64,000 nt of DNA from Vogesella indigofera (GCF_028548395.1 NZ_JAQQLA010000004.1:248001-312000); one strand, 5' to 3'. Numbered from the stretch's first letter, positions 34,843-43,447 are shown. The notes: generated by a model from the sequence alone, not told the origin. Made by a program: numbers and translations.

Positions 34843-36780
34843 TTATTCCGCGGCCAGTGCCAGCACCGGGTCCAGCTGCGCCGCCTTGCGCGCCGGCAGG
34901 TAGCCGAACACGCAGCCGGTGGCAAACGCGCAGCCGAAGGCCAGCAGCGGCGGCAGCCATGAAAACGCCACCGACACCCCGCCCAGGCGCAGGCCCCACA
35001 CCAGCGCCAGCCCCAGCACGATGCCGATCACGCCGCCGAGGCCGCACACCAGCACCGCCTCGACATTGAACTGCAGCAGGATGGCCTGCATCCGCGCGCC
35101 GGTGGCCATGCGCAGCCCGATCTCGCGGGTGCGCTCGGTCACCGACACCAGCATGATGTTCATCACCCCGATGCCGCCGACCAGCAGCGACACCGCCGCC
35201 ACCGAGCCCAGCAGCAGCGTCAGCGTGTTCTGCGTCGAGGTGATCATCTCCACCAGCGACGCGGTGTTGCGCAGCTGGAAGTCCTCGCTGCCGTGGCGGG
35301 CGCGCAGCAGCTGCTGCAGCATGGTTTCGGTGGCGCCACTGACGCCGATGTCGGCGATCTTCACCGTGATCGAACTGACGTACTGGCCGCCGAACAACCG
35401 CGACTGCGCGGTGGACAGCGGCACGAAGGCGACGTCGTCCTGGTCCTGGCCGAAGGTATTGGCACCCTTGCTGCTCATCACCCCCACCACCTCGAACGGG
35501 ATGTTGGACACCATCACGTACTGGCCGACCGGCTGCTGCCCGGCCGGGAACAGGCTGTCGACCACGGTCTGCCCCAGCACGATCACCGCCGCCTGCGTCC
35601 GCTCTTCCGCGTCGCCGAAGAAGGCGCCGCGGCTGACCGTCCAGTCCTTGACGCGGCTGTAGCTCGGCCACACCCCTTGCACCTGCTGCGTCTGGTAATC
35701 GCGGTTGCCGACGCGCAGGGTGGCGCTGCCGCTGCGCATCGGCACCACGCTGTCGATATTGGGCAGCCCTTGCATCGCGCTGGCGTCGCCGGCGGTGAGG
35801 CTGGCGATCTCGCCCGTCGGGCGGATACCGGCGGCGCCGGGGCGCACCAGCAACAGGTTGGTGCCCATCGCCGAGATGCGCTGCAGCACGTCGGCCTTGC
35901 TGCCGTCACCGATCGCCAGCATGGTCACCACCGCGGCGACGCCGATGATCACCCCCAGCAGCGTCAGCGCGGTGCGGAACAGCTTGGCGCGCAGGCTGCC
36001 CAGCGCCATGTGCAGCGTCTCCAGCCACTGCACCGCGCCGGACGGCCGCAGCGGCGTCGGCGTTGCCGCTACGGTTGCGGCCAACGTTGGCCGCACGACC
36101 GCGCCGCTGTCGGACTCGATGCGGCCGTCGCGCAGGCGCACGATGCGTTCGGCGTGGCGGGCAATGTCCAGATCATGGGTAATCAGCACGATGGTGCGTC
36201 CCTCGCGGTGCAGCTGCTGCAGCAGCGCCAGCACCTGCTGCCCGCTGTGGCTGTCCAGCGCGCCGGTCGGCTCGTCGGCGAGGATCACCGGCGCGTCGTT
36301 GATCAGCGCACGCGCGATCGACACCCGCTGCTGCTGGCCACCGGACAGCTGCCCCGGCTTGTGTATCAGCCGCGTGCCCAGCCCCAGCCGCGTCAGCAGC
36401 TGCTGCGCCCGCTGGCGACGCTGCTGGCGGCCGACGCCGGCGTAGATCGCCGGCAGCGCCACGTTGTCCTCGGCGCTCGCCGTCGCCAGCAGGTTGTAGC
36501 GCTGGAACACGAAGCCGAAGCTGTCGCGGCGCAGCGTCGCCAGCGCGTCGCCGTCCAGCATCGCCACGTCCTGGCCGTTGACCAGGTAACAGCCGTGGCT
36601 GGGGCGGTCGAGGCAGCCGAGGATGTTCATCAGCGTCGACTTGCCGCAGCCGGACGGCCCAAGCAGCGCGACGAACTCGCCCTCGGCGATGTCCAGCGTG
36701 ATGTCGGCCAGCGCCGGCACCGTCTCGTCGCCGTTGGGGTAGAGCTTGCCCAGTTGCTGCAGGCTTAACAGTGCGCCCAT
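34843..36780 (-). CDS. macB: MacB-type ABC exporter (ATPase-permease fusion)
   Basis: A 645-residue protein. The N-terminal ATPase has Walker A GPSGCGKST, signature LSGGQQQR and Walker B VILADEPTGALD. Then come TM1 (LFRTALTLLGVIIGVAAVVTML, about residue 270), a large periplasmic domain, and three C-terminal spans (GIGVMNIMLVSVTERTREIGLR motif). It is the mechanotransmission exporter of macrolides, enterotoxins or lipopeptides. A perfect palindromic variant of the repeated word lies in the ATPase/permease linker. The start is one base from the macA stop. Confidence 0.92.
   Translation of the reverse strand: MGALLSLQQLGKLYPNGDETVPALADITLDIAEGEFVALLGPSGCGKSTLMNILGCLDRPSHGCYLVNGQDVAMLDGDALATLRRDSFGFVFQRYNLLATASAEDNVALPAIYAGVGRQQRRQRAQQLLTRLGLGTRLIHKPGQLSGGQQQRVSIARALINDAPVILADEPTGALDSHSGQQVLALLQQLHREGRTIVLITHDLDIARHAERIVRLRDGRIESDSGAVVRPTLAATVAATPTPLRPSGAVQWLETLHMALGSLRAKLFRTALTLLGVIIGVAAVVTMLAIGDGSKADVLQRISAMGTNLLLVRPGAAGIRPTGEIASLTAGDASAMQGLPNIDSVVPMRSGSATLRVGNRDYQTQQVQGVWPSYSRVKDWTVSRGAFFGDAEERTQAAVIVLGQTVVDSLFPAGQQPVGQYVMVSNIPFEVVGVMSSKGANTFGQDQDDVAFVPLSTAQSRLFGGQYVSSITVKIADIGVSGATETMLQQLLRARHGSEDFQLRNTASLVEMITSTQNTLTLLLGSVAAVSLLVGGIGVMNIMLVSVTERTREIGLRMATGARMQAILLQFNVEAVLVCGLGGVIGIVLGLALVWGLRLGGVSVAFSWLPPLLAFGCAFATGCVFGYLPARKAAQLDPVLALAAE
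36076..36095. repeat. Perfect palindrome made of two overlapping word variants
   Basis: TGCGGCCAACGTTGGCCGCA: each strand reads a 12/13 copy of the word, joined through AACGTT. It lies in the poorly conserved linker of macB. Confidence 0.75.
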
Positions 36781-36781
36781 G

Positions 36782-37966
36782 TCAGCCTCCCGGTGGTGGC
36801 GGCGGCAGGCTGCCGCTCTTGCTGCCGCCGGCCGCCTGCTGCGCCAGCACCAGCTGCTCGCCGACGCGCAGGCCGCTGCGGATCGCCGCCTGGCTGCGGG
36901 TGAGCAGCGCCACCTCCACCTCGCGCGTTTCCGGCTGGCCGTCGCGGTTCAGCACCTGCGTGCGGTAGCGCTTGCGACCCACCGCCAGCGGCTGCAGCGC
37001 GGTGAGCGGCACCACCGGCAGACCGCTGACCTTGGCAAGGCTGAAAAACACCTGCGCCGTCATGTCTATCATCAGCTTGTGGCCGGGGTTGGCAACGTCG
37101 AGCAGCACGGTGTACAGCACCACGTCGTTGCTGGTGGTCGGGGTCGGCTTGATCTGGCGGATGCTGGCGGCGTGGCGGGTCTGGCTGTCACCCAGCGTGG
37201 TGAAATAGGCGGCCATGCCCGGGCGCAGCAGCGGGATGTCGGCCTCGGCCACCTCCGCCTCCACCGTCATGGTGTCCAGCCGCGCCACGCGCAGCAGCGT
37301 CGGCGCCGACTGGCTGGCGTTGATGGTCTGCCCCTGCAGCACCGTCTGCGACACCACGGTGCCGTCCAGCGGCGCATAGATGCGGGTGTAGCCAAGGTTG
37401 GCCGCATCGCCCTTCAGCGTCGCCTGCGCCTTGGCCAGCTGCGCCTGCAGCGAGCGCTCGCCGGCGCGCGCCTGCTCGAAGCCGGCCTGCGCCTGCTCCA
37501 GCGTCTCGCTGGTAGTCGCGTCCACCTTGGCCAGCGCCGTTTGCCGTGTCAGCAGCTGGCGCGCACGCGCGGTGGCGACCTGCTGCTGCTCCAGCTGCGC
37601 CTGCAGGTCGGCGACCGCGGCCTGGTCGGCGGCGACCTTGGTCTGGTACACCTCGGGGTCGATCTGCGCCAGCAGCTGGCCTTTTTTCACCTGCTCGCCG
37701 ATGGCGACGTAGACGCGGCTGAGCTGGCCGGACACCTGGGCGCCGACATCGACATAGTCGCGCGGCGCCAGCGCGCCCTGCGCGGTCACGGTCTGTTCCA
37801 GCTCGCCGCTGCTGACGCGCTGCGTCAGCCATTGGCTGGTCGCGGCCGGCTGCGGCCACAGCGTGCAGGCGGCCAGCAGCAGCGCCGCGAGCAGCAGCAG
37901 GCCGAGGCCGCGCCGACGCCAGCGGCGCGCCGGATTTGCTGCCGGATTTGCTGAGTGTTGCGTCAT
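36782..37966 (-). CDS. macA: MacA-type periplasmic adaptor
   Basis: A 394-residue membrane-fusion protein. It has an N-terminal anchor (RRRGLGLLLLAALLLAACTLW), a lipoyl half-motif GQLSRVYVAIGEQVKKGQLLAQIDP, a long alpha-hairpin (about 110-190), a second lipoyl half ending YTRIYAPLDGTVVSQTVLQGQTI, and a Gly/Pro tail. GGAGG precedes the ATG at 37966; an in-frame ATG four codons earlier is less likely. The anchor contains a Cys (LLAAC), so lipidation is possible. It couples MacB to the outer-membrane factor. Confidence 0.92.
   Translation of the reverse strand: MTQHSANPAANPARRWRRRGLGLLLLAALLLAACTLWPQPAATSQWLTQRVSSGELEQTVTAQGALAPRDYVDVGAQVSGQLSRVYVAIGEQVKKGQLLAQIDPEVYQTKVAADQAAVADLQAQLEQQQVATARARQLLTRQTALAKVDATTSETLEQAQAGFEQARAGERSLQAQLAKAQATLKGDAANLGYTRIYAPLDGTVVSQTVLQGQTINASQSAPTLLRVARLDTMTVEAEVAEADIPLLRPGMAAYFTTLGDSQTRHAASIRQIKPTPTTSNDVVLYTVLLDVANPGHKLMIDMTAQVFFSLAKVSGLPVVPLTALQPLAVGRKRYRTQVLNRDGQPETREVEVALLTRSQAAIRSGLRVGEQLVLAQQAAGGSKSGSLPPPPPGG
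37394..37406 (+). repeat. 13-mer uptake-like word, coding
   Basis: Perfect AAGGTTGGCCGCA. macA reads it as Ala-Ala-Asn-Leu in the alpha-hairpin/lipoyl junction. Confidence 0.85.
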
Positions 37967-38146
37967 GACATCCTCCAATACGGACGCCCATTTCAGCGCA
38001 GCAAGTTGTCGCCATCATCACCGCAATGTATCAGGCTACTGACAATTGCCGGCGCAAGGGTAATTCCGCATTGGCAGGCGCACCGGCACGGGCTTTAATC
38101 CAGAACGAGCCTGCCCGGGCATTGCGCTGGAGACCCCGCTTACGCC

Positions 38147-38902
38147 ATGAACGTCGCCCTTTTCATTCCCTGTTTCGTCAACGAACTGTATCCGCACGTG
38201 GCGATGGCCACCGCCGAGCTGCTGGAAGGCTACGGTATCGATGTCGTCTACCCGCTGGAACAGTCCTGTTGCGGCCAACCATTGAGTAATAACGGCGACA
38301 GCCAGGGCGCCTGCGACGCCGCGCGCCGCTTTACCCGCGTGTTCAAGGACTACGACTACATCGTGTCGCCGTCCGGCAGCTGCACCTCGCACGTCAAGCA
38401 TCACTACCCGTGGTACATCGCCGACGACGCCGACTATCAGGCCATGCAGCCGCGCGTGTACGAGATCGTGGAATTCCTGCAGGACGTGCTGAAAGTGGAC
38501 AGGCTGCCCAAGCCGGTGTACTTCCCGCACCCGGTGTCGATCCACCAGAGCTGCCACGGCCTGCGCGAGCTGGGCCACGCCGCGCCGTCGGAGCTGATGA
38601 TCCCCTACCACTCGCGGCTGGAACGCATCCTGCAGCTGGTGGACGGCGTCGACGTGCGGCTGCCGGAGCGCCGCGACGAGTGCTGCGGCTTTGGCGGCAC
38701 CTTCAGCGTGGACGAGCCGGAAGTGTCGGTGGCGATGGGCGAAGACCGCGTCGCGCAGCACGAGGCCACCGGTGCCGAGTTCATCGTCGGCGCCGACCCG
38801 TCCTGTCTGATGCACATGGGCGGCATCATCCGCCACAAGTGCCGGCCCATCCGCCCGCTGCACATCGTCGAGATCCTCACCGGACGCGGAGGCGCTGCAT
38901 GA
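38147..38902 (+). CDS. lutA: Lactate utilisation protein LutA (LldE/YkgE)
   Basis: A 251-residue iron-sulfur subunit of the LutABC L-lactate oxidation complex, which feeds electrons from lactate to the quinone pool at the membrane. Two cysteine-rich CCG-type clusters are visible: SCCGQP...SCHGLRELG, and CCGFGGTF...DPSCLMHMGG. The first operon gene; its stop overlaps the lutB start (ATGA). No lactate permease or GntR-type regulator is adjacent. Confidence 0.92.
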   Translation: MNVALFIPCFVNELYPHVAMATAELLEGYGIDVVYPLEQSCCGQPLSNNGDSQGACDAARRFTRVFKDYDYIVSPSGSCTSHVKHHYPWYIADDADYQAMQPRVYEIVEFLQDVLKVDRLPKPVYFPHPVSIHQSCHGLRELGHAAPSELMIPYHSRLERILQLVDGVDVRLPERRDECCGFGGTFSVDEPEVSVAMGEDRVAQHEATGAEFIVGADPSCLMHMGGIIRHKCRPIRPLHIVEILTGRGGAA

Positions 38903-40281
38903 AGCAGGACAACATCAACCACGCCGCAGCGGCGGCCGCCTTTTTGCAGGACCGCGAACAGGCGCGCTGGCACGACAGCGCCATCTGGTGGGTGCGGCAA
39001 AAGCGCGACGCGCAGGCCAAGCAGCTGCCGGAGTGGGAACAGTTGCGCGCACTGGCGCAGCAGATCAAGTCGCACACGCTGTCGCGGCTGGACGAGTACC
39101 TGACCGAATTCCAGGCCAACGCCGAGCGCAACGGCGTCACCGTGCACTGGGCCGCCGACGCCGACGAGCACAACCGTATCGTGCACGGCATCCTGGCGGC
39201 GGCCAACGTTAAAAAATTGGTAAAGTCGAAGTCGATGCTGACCGAGGAATGCGGGCTGAACCCGTATCTGGAGCAGCGCGGCATCGAGGTGATCGACACC
39301 GATCTGGGCGAGCGCATCGTGCAGCTGCGCCACGAACCGCCGAGCCACATCGTGATGCCGGCCATTCACCTGAAGAAGGAACAGATCTCCGAGCTGTTCC
39401 ACAAGGAGCTGGGCACCGAGGCAGGCAACAACGACCCGACCTATTTGACCCACGCCGCGCGCGCCAACCTGCGTGAGCACTTCCTCACCGCCGGCGCCGG
39501 CCTCACCGGCGTCAACTTCGCCATCGCCGAAACCGGTGGCGTGGTGGTGTGCACCAACGAAGGCAATGCCGACCTCGGCACCGCGCTGCCGCCGATCCAC
39601 ATCGCCAGCATGGGGCTGGAAAAGATCATCCCCAAGCAGGCGCACCTGGGCGTGTTCACTCGCCTGCTGGCGCGCTCCGCCATCGGCTCGCCGATCACCA
39701 CCTACACCTCGCACTTCCAGCAGGCGCGCCCCGGCGGCGAGATGCACATCGTCATCGTCGACAACGGCCGCAGCGACATCCTCGGCAGCGACGACTTCTC
39801 GCAGAGCCTGCGCTGCATCCGCTGCGGCGCCTGCATGAACACCTGCCCGGTGTACCGCCGCAGCACCGGCCACAGCTACAGCTACATCATTCCGGGGCCG
39901 ATCGGCTCCACGCTGGGCCCCAGCCGCGACATCAAGAAGCACGGCAGCATGGCGTTTGCCTGCACCACCTGCGGCTCGTGCAGCAATGTGTGCCCGGTGA
40001 AGATCAACCTGCACGAACAGCTGATCCTGCAGCGCAAGCGCGCCTTCGACGCCGGCACGCTGAAGCCGGTGAAGAAGATGGGGCTGCTGGCGATGCGCTT
40101 CCTGACCCAGCATCCGTCGCTGCTGGACGCCGGCGGCAAGCTGATGCGCAAGGTGGTGCCGATCATGCCGGTGGCGCTGACGCAGCACAGCGCGTGGAGC
40201 CGGCCGGGACGCGAGCTGCCGCAGATGCCGGCACAGAGCTTCAAGGAGATGTGGCAGGCACGGCAGAAGGACAAACCATGA
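38899..40281 (+). CDS. lutB: Lactate utilisation protein LutB (LldF/YkgF)
   Basis: A 460-residue subunit with two ferredoxin-type 4Fe-4S motifs, CIRCGACMNTCP (about residue 313) and CTTCGSCSNVCP (about 360), behind a LUD domain. It starts with an ATGA overlap on lutA and ends with an ATGA overlap on an acetyltransferase gene, so all four genes appear translationally coupled. A longer upstream reading in this frame lies inside lutA and is not used. Confidence 0.93.
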   Translation: MKQDNINHAAAAAAFLQDREQARWHDSAIWWVRQKRDAQAKQLPEWEQLRALAQQIKSHTLSRLDEYLTEFQANAERNGVTVHWAADADEHNRIVHGILAAANVKKLVKSKSMLTEECGLNPYLEQRGIEVIDTDLGERIVQLRHEPPSHIVMPAIHLKKEQISELFHKELGTEAGNNDPTYLTHAARANLREHFLTAGAGLTGVNFAIAETGGVVVCTNEGNADLGTALPPIHIASMGLEKIIPKQAHLGVFTRLLARSAIGSPITTYTSHFQQARPGGEMHIVIVDNGRSDILGSDDFSQSLRCIRCGACMNTCPVYRRSTGHSYSYIIPGPIGSTLGPSRDIKKHGSMAFACTTCGSCSNVCPVKINLHEQLILQRKRAFDAGTLKPVKKMGLLAMRFLTQHPSLLDAGGKLMRKVVPIMPVALTQHSAWSRPGRELPQMPAQSFKEMWQARQKDKP

Positions 40282-40718
40282 GCGACTGGCACACCACGCC
40301 GGTAGCGGCCGACGATTTCGAGGCGCTGCTGACACTGCGCATCGCCGCGATGCAGCCCAGTCTGGAAGCCATCGGCCGCTTCGACGCCGGGCGCGCCCGC
40401 GACCGCCTGGCCGCCAGCTTTGCGCCACAGCACAGCCGCTGGATCGTGCAGCATGGCGAGCGCATCGGCTGGTACGCGCTGCACACCGCCGCCGACCACC
40501 TGTACCTGCATCACCTGTATCTGGCGCCGGCACACAGCGGCCACGGCATCGGCAGCGCGCTGCTGCAGCAATTGCAGCAGCAGGCCGCAGCACAGGGTTT
40601 GCCCATAAGACTCGGCGCACTGAAGCACAGTGCGGCCAACCTTTTCTACCAGCGTCACGGCTTTGTACTGTTGCAGGCCGACGACTGGGACAACCATTAC
40701 CAATGGAGCGCGCCATGA
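40278..40718 (+). CDS. GNAT acetyltransferase embedded in the lactate operon
   Basis: A 146-residue N-acetyltransferase with LYLHHLYLAPAHSGHGIGSALLQQL (acetyl-CoA loop) and FYQRHGFVLLQADDWDNHYQW at the end. ATGA overlaps on both sides place it between lutB and lutC, an insertion that is not part of the standard lutABC operon. Its substrate is unknown; modification of lactate-pathway proteins is speculation. A perfect 13-mer word (S-A-A-N-L) lies just before the FYQRHGF motif. Confidence 0.85.
   Translation: MSDWHTTPVAADDFEALLTLRIAAMQPSLEAIGRFDAGRARDRLAASFAPQHSRWIVQHGERIGWYALHTAADHLYLHHLYLAPAHSGHGIGSALLQQLQQQAAAQGLPIRLGALKHSAANLFYQRHGFVLLQADDWDNHYQWSAP
40631..40643 (-). repeat. 13-mer uptake-like word, coding
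   Basis: Perfect TGCGGCCAACCTT in the acetyltransferase gene, read as Ala-Ala-Asn-Leu. Confidence 0.85.
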
Positions 40719-41281
40719 GCAGCCGCGAACAGATACTGGCCAAACTGCGGCACAACCGCCCGCAAGGCCCGGCGCTGCCGGACATCGACGCGGTGCCGTT
40801 CATCACCTTTGCCGACAAGTTCGACGCCTTTGCCACGCTGGTGCGCAACCTCGGCGGCGATGCGGTGCAACTGCAGCCGGGCGAAACCGTCGCCGGCATC
40901 GTCGCGCAACGTTGGCCGCAAGCCGGCCGCGTGGCCGATATCACCGCCGCCAACCCGGAACAGGTAACCGCGCCGCACGACTGGCACGACGTCGATATCG
41001 CCATCGTGCCCGGCGAGCTGGCGGTGGCGGAAAGCGCGGCGGTGTGGGTCAGCCACGCCGGCAACAGCCAGCGTGCGCTGTACTTCCTCACCCAGAAGCT
41101 GGTGCTGGTGGTACCCAAAGACGCCATCGTCGACACCATGCGCGACGCCTACGCCCGCGTCAGCATCCGCGAGCACGGCTTTGGCGGCTTCATCAGCGGC
41201 AGCTCGCGCACCGCCGACATCGAACAGAGCCTGGTGATGGGCGCGCACGGCGCGATGGCGGCGCTGGTGATCTTCGTGTGA
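40715..41281 (+). CDS. lutC: Lactate utilisation protein LutC (LldG/YkgG)
   Basis: A 188-residue LUD-domain subunit (VDIAIVPGELAVAESAAVWVS, then GAHGAMAALVIFV at the end). The ATG at 40715 overlaps the acetyltransferase stop. It contains AACGTTGGCCGCA, a 12/13 variant of the repeated word (40908-40920). A strong terminator follows and ends the operon. Confidence 0.9.
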   Translation: MSSREQILAKLRHNRPQGPALPDIDAVPFITFADKFDAFATLVRNLGGDAVQLQPGETVAGIVAQRWPQAGRVADITAANPEQVTAPHDWHDVDIAIVPGELAVAESAAVWVSHAGNSQRALYFLTQKLVLVVPKDAIVDTMRDAYARVSIREHGFGGFISGSSRTADIEQSLVMGAHGAMAALVIFV

Positions 41282-41310
41282 ACCGAATCTGCGTTGTAGC
41301 TTCTCTTGAT

Positions 41311-41334
41311 ACGGCCTGCGGGCCGTTTTTTTTT
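41311..41334 (+). terminator. Rho-independent terminator of the lut operon
   Basis: ACGGCC-TGCG-GGCCGT followed by a run of about eight T, 30 bp after the lutC stop. Confidence 0.9.
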
Positions 41335-41389
41335 GGATGAAAAAATAAGCCGCAGCAAGCTGCGGCCTCTGGCAAACAAAGCTGCCGCC

Positions 41390-42055
41390 TCAGGCGTCGG
41401 CAGTGCCCCGCTCGGCGGCAAACAGCCAGCCGCCCAGTGCGCCACCGATGGCTGCTCCCGCCAGCTGCGCCAGCACAAAGCCGCCGACATCGGCCGGCGC
41501 GATGCCGGCAAAGGTATCGGTCAGGCTGCGCGCCAGCGTCACCGCCGGGTTGGCGAACGAGGTCGAGGCGGTAAACCAGTACGCCGCCACGATGTAGAGC
41601 GCTACCAGCAGCGCCACCTTGTCGCGGGCATGGCGCACGCCACCCAGAATGGTCAGCAGCAGGCCGGCGGTCGCGGTGACCTCGGCCAGCCATTGCGGCC
41701 AACCGCTACGCACGTGCTGTGACGCCTGCAGCAAGGGCAGGTCGAACATCGCGTGCGCCAGCAGCACGCCGGCGACGGCGCCGACCACTTGCGCCGCCAG
41801 ATAAGGCAGCACGCGCGGCCACGGCAATTCGCCACGCGCTGCCATCACCAGGCTGACCGCCGGATTGAAGTGCGCGCCCGACAGCGGCGCGAACAGCGTG
41901 ATCAGCACCAGCAGGCCGGCGCCGGTGGCCAGCGCATTGGCCAGCAAGGCGACCGCGTCGTTTCCGGCGGCCAGGGCTTGCCCCATGATGCCGGAGCCGA
42001 CCACTACCGCCAGCAGCAAGGCACTGCCGATGGCTTCTGCAACCAATGCCCGCAT
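41390..42055 (-). CDS. aqpS: Aquaporin / MIP channel of an arsenic operon (AqpS-like)
   Basis: A 221-residue major intrinsic protein with six membrane spans and both pore loops (GAHFNPAVS and SFANPAVTLARS). It is the last gene of an arsR-arsI-arsC-aqp operon. In Sinorhizobium such a channel (AqpS) replaces an arsenite pump: arsenate is reduced by ArsC and arsenite leaves downhill through the channel. No ArsB or Acr3 is present here. Confidence 0.85.
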   Translation of the reverse strand: MRALVAEAIGSALLLAVVVGSGIMGQALAAGNDAVALLANALATGAGLLVLITLFAPLSGAHFNPAVSLVMAARGELPWPRVLPYLAAQVVGAVAGVLLAHAMFDLPLLQASQHVRSGWPQWLAEVTATAGLLLTILGGVRHARDKVALLVALYIVAAYWFTASTSFANPAVTLARSLTDTFAGIAPADVGGFVLAQLAGAAIGGALGGWLFAAERGTADA

Positions 42056-42058
42056 CGT

Positions 42059-42553
42059 TTATGCCTTCCCGATAGCGGCCAGTTCGGCCTTCAGTTCGTC
42101 CTCGCCCATGGCGGCAATGTCCAGCGCGACGAAGCGGCTGACGCGGCGATGGATGATCTGGTATGCCGTCGCGAACGCCGCCATCGCCTCGTCGTCGTTA
42201 CTGCCGACGCCGGCCGGATCCTCCAGCCCCCAGTGCGCGCGCAGCGGCGTGCCCGGCCACAGCGGACAGGTCTCGCCGGCGGCGCTGCCGCAGACGGTGA
42301 ACACGAAGTCCATCTGTGGTGCATCCGGCGTGCCGAATTCGTCCCAGCTCTTGCTGCGGTAGCCGCTGCTGTCGATGCCGTGCTTTTCCAGGGTCTTCAG
42401 CGCGTAGGCGTTGACCTTGCCGGCAGGCTGGCTGCCGGCGCTGTAGCCCTTGAAGCGGCCCTGGCCCAGATGGTTGATCAGCGCTTCGCCGAGAACGCTG
42501 CGCGCCGAGTTGCCGGTGCACAGGATCAGCACGTTGTAGACCTTGTCAGTCAC
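42059..42553 (-). CDS. arsC: Arsenate reductase, thioredoxin-coupled (low-Mr phosphatase type)
   Basis: A 164-residue enzyme reducing arsenate to arsenite. The P-loop nucleophile is Cys12 in LCTGNSARS, with the redox relay cysteines at about 88 (FTVCGSAAG) and 96 (ETCPLWPG). The start overlaps the arsI-like stop by 8 bp and the stop lies 3 bp before the aquaporin start. Confidence 0.92.
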   Translation of the reverse strand: MTDKVYNVLILCTGNSARSVLGEALINHLGQGRFKGYSAGSQPAGKVNAYALKTLEKHGIDSSGYRSKSWDEFGTPDAPQMDFVFTVCGSAAGETCPLWPGTPLRAHWGLEDPAGVGSNDDEAMAAFATAYQIIHRRVSRFVALDIAAMGEDELKAELAAIGKA

Positions 42554-43124
42554 GGGACTTCCTTTCCTTGGAAACGATGGCTTCGATGTTCTTGCGCGCG
42601 ATCAGCTGGACTTTTTGCGGGGCCGGTGCGCAGCAGGCGCTGGCCGTAGTGCTGCTATCAGCCGGGGCGCAACAGGCGTCGGCGGCCGCCAGCGCGGCCG
42701 GTGCCGGGGCACAGCAGCTGTCGGGGTTGGCCGCGACCGCCTGCGGCGCGTCGTTATAGGTCGGCGCGCTGTCCAGCGTGTGGTAGGTCTCCCACGCGAT
42801 GCCGGACGGGTCCTGCACCCAGTGCTTGTCCGATCTGGCGTAGCAGCAGGTGGTGCCCTCTTCCGTCAGCGCCGCCATGCCGGCGGCGTCGATGCGCTGC
42901 TTCAGCTCGGCCAGCTCGTCGCCGTTCTCGGCCTGGATGCCCAGGTGATCCAGCCCGGCCGGGGCGCCGCGCTGACTGATGGCGAAGTTGACGCGCGGAT
43001 CGTCCAGCATCCACTTGGCGTAGTCGTGTTTCAATACCGTCGGTTCGGCGCCGAACAGCGCGTTATAGAAGCGGATGCTGGTGGCCAGTTCATCCACCGA
43101 CACGTGAATATGCAGTCGTTTCAT
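42546..43124 (-). CDS. arsI: ArsI/CadI-family metalloenzyme with a CC-repeat tail
   Basis: A 192-residue vicinal-oxygen-chelate protein. Likely metal ligands are His6 region, His60 (GLDHLGI) and Glu112 (AWETYHT), and the substrate-binding vicinal Cys pair is Cys93-Cys94 in TTCCYARSDKHWV, as in the C-As lyase ArsI that demethylates trivalent organoarsenicals. CadI (cadmium-induced) is the alternative name for the family. After residue 130 a Pro/Ala-rich tail carries three more Cys-Cys pairs, each in CCAP context. The start at 43124 has GGAGAACTGTC upstream. Confidence 0.87.
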   Translation of the reverse strand: MKRLHIHVSVDELATSIRFYNALFGAEPTVLKHDYAKWMLDDPRVNFAISQRGAPAGLDHLGIQAENGDELAELKQRIDAAGMAALTEEGTTCCYARSDKHWVQDPSGIAWETYHTLDSAPTYNDAPQAVAANPDSCCAPAPAALAAADACCAPADSSTTASACCAPAPQKVQLIARKNIEAIVSKERKSRD

Positions 43125-43138
43125 GACAGTTCTCCTGT

Positions 43139-43447
43139 TCAGCAAGCACAGCCGTCGGCGCTGGAAGCGCGACAGCAGTTTTCGGTCATAAACGCCAGCA
43201 GCGCGTTCATGCTGGCGAAGTTGGCGGCGTAGATCACGAAGCGGCCATCCTGGTGCCCCTCGATCAGCGCCGCGTTGGACAGCTCTTTCAGATGGAAGGA
43301 CAAGGTGGCCGGCGCACAGCCCAGCGCCTCGGCCAGCTCGCCGGCGGCGCGACCGGCGGGGCCGGCCTCCACCAGCTGGCGGAACACCGCGAGGCGGGTC
43401 TCCTGCGCCAGCGCGGCCAGCATCTTGACGGCGGATTTCGTTTCCAT
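43139..43447 (-). CDS. arsR: ArsR-family metalloregulator
   Basis: A 102-residue winged-helix repressor (ALGCAPATLSFHLKELSNAALI is the recognition region). The C-terminus ends ENCCRASSADGCAC. These clustered cysteines, rather than the classical helix-3 ELCVCDL site, probably bind arsenite, as in the ArsR type that uses C-terminal Cys pairs. It is the first gene of the operon and expected to repress it. Confidence 0.88.
   Translation of the reverse strand: METKSAVKMLAALAQETRLAVFRQLVEAGPAGRAAGELAEALGCAPATLSFHLKELSNAALIEGHQDGRFVIYAANFASMNALLAFMTENCCRASSADGCAC

Noticed and set aside
34829-35671. Upstream extension of the outer-membrane-factor frame into macB
   Set aside because: A signal peptide with ribosome site begins at 34828; the extension lies wholly inside macB.
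38605-41139. An 844-residue open frame on the minus strand across the lut operon
   Set aside because: It is antisense to four well-supported genes, has shadow-like Arg/Ala/His composition and no recognisable domain. GC-rich codon bias keeps this frame open.
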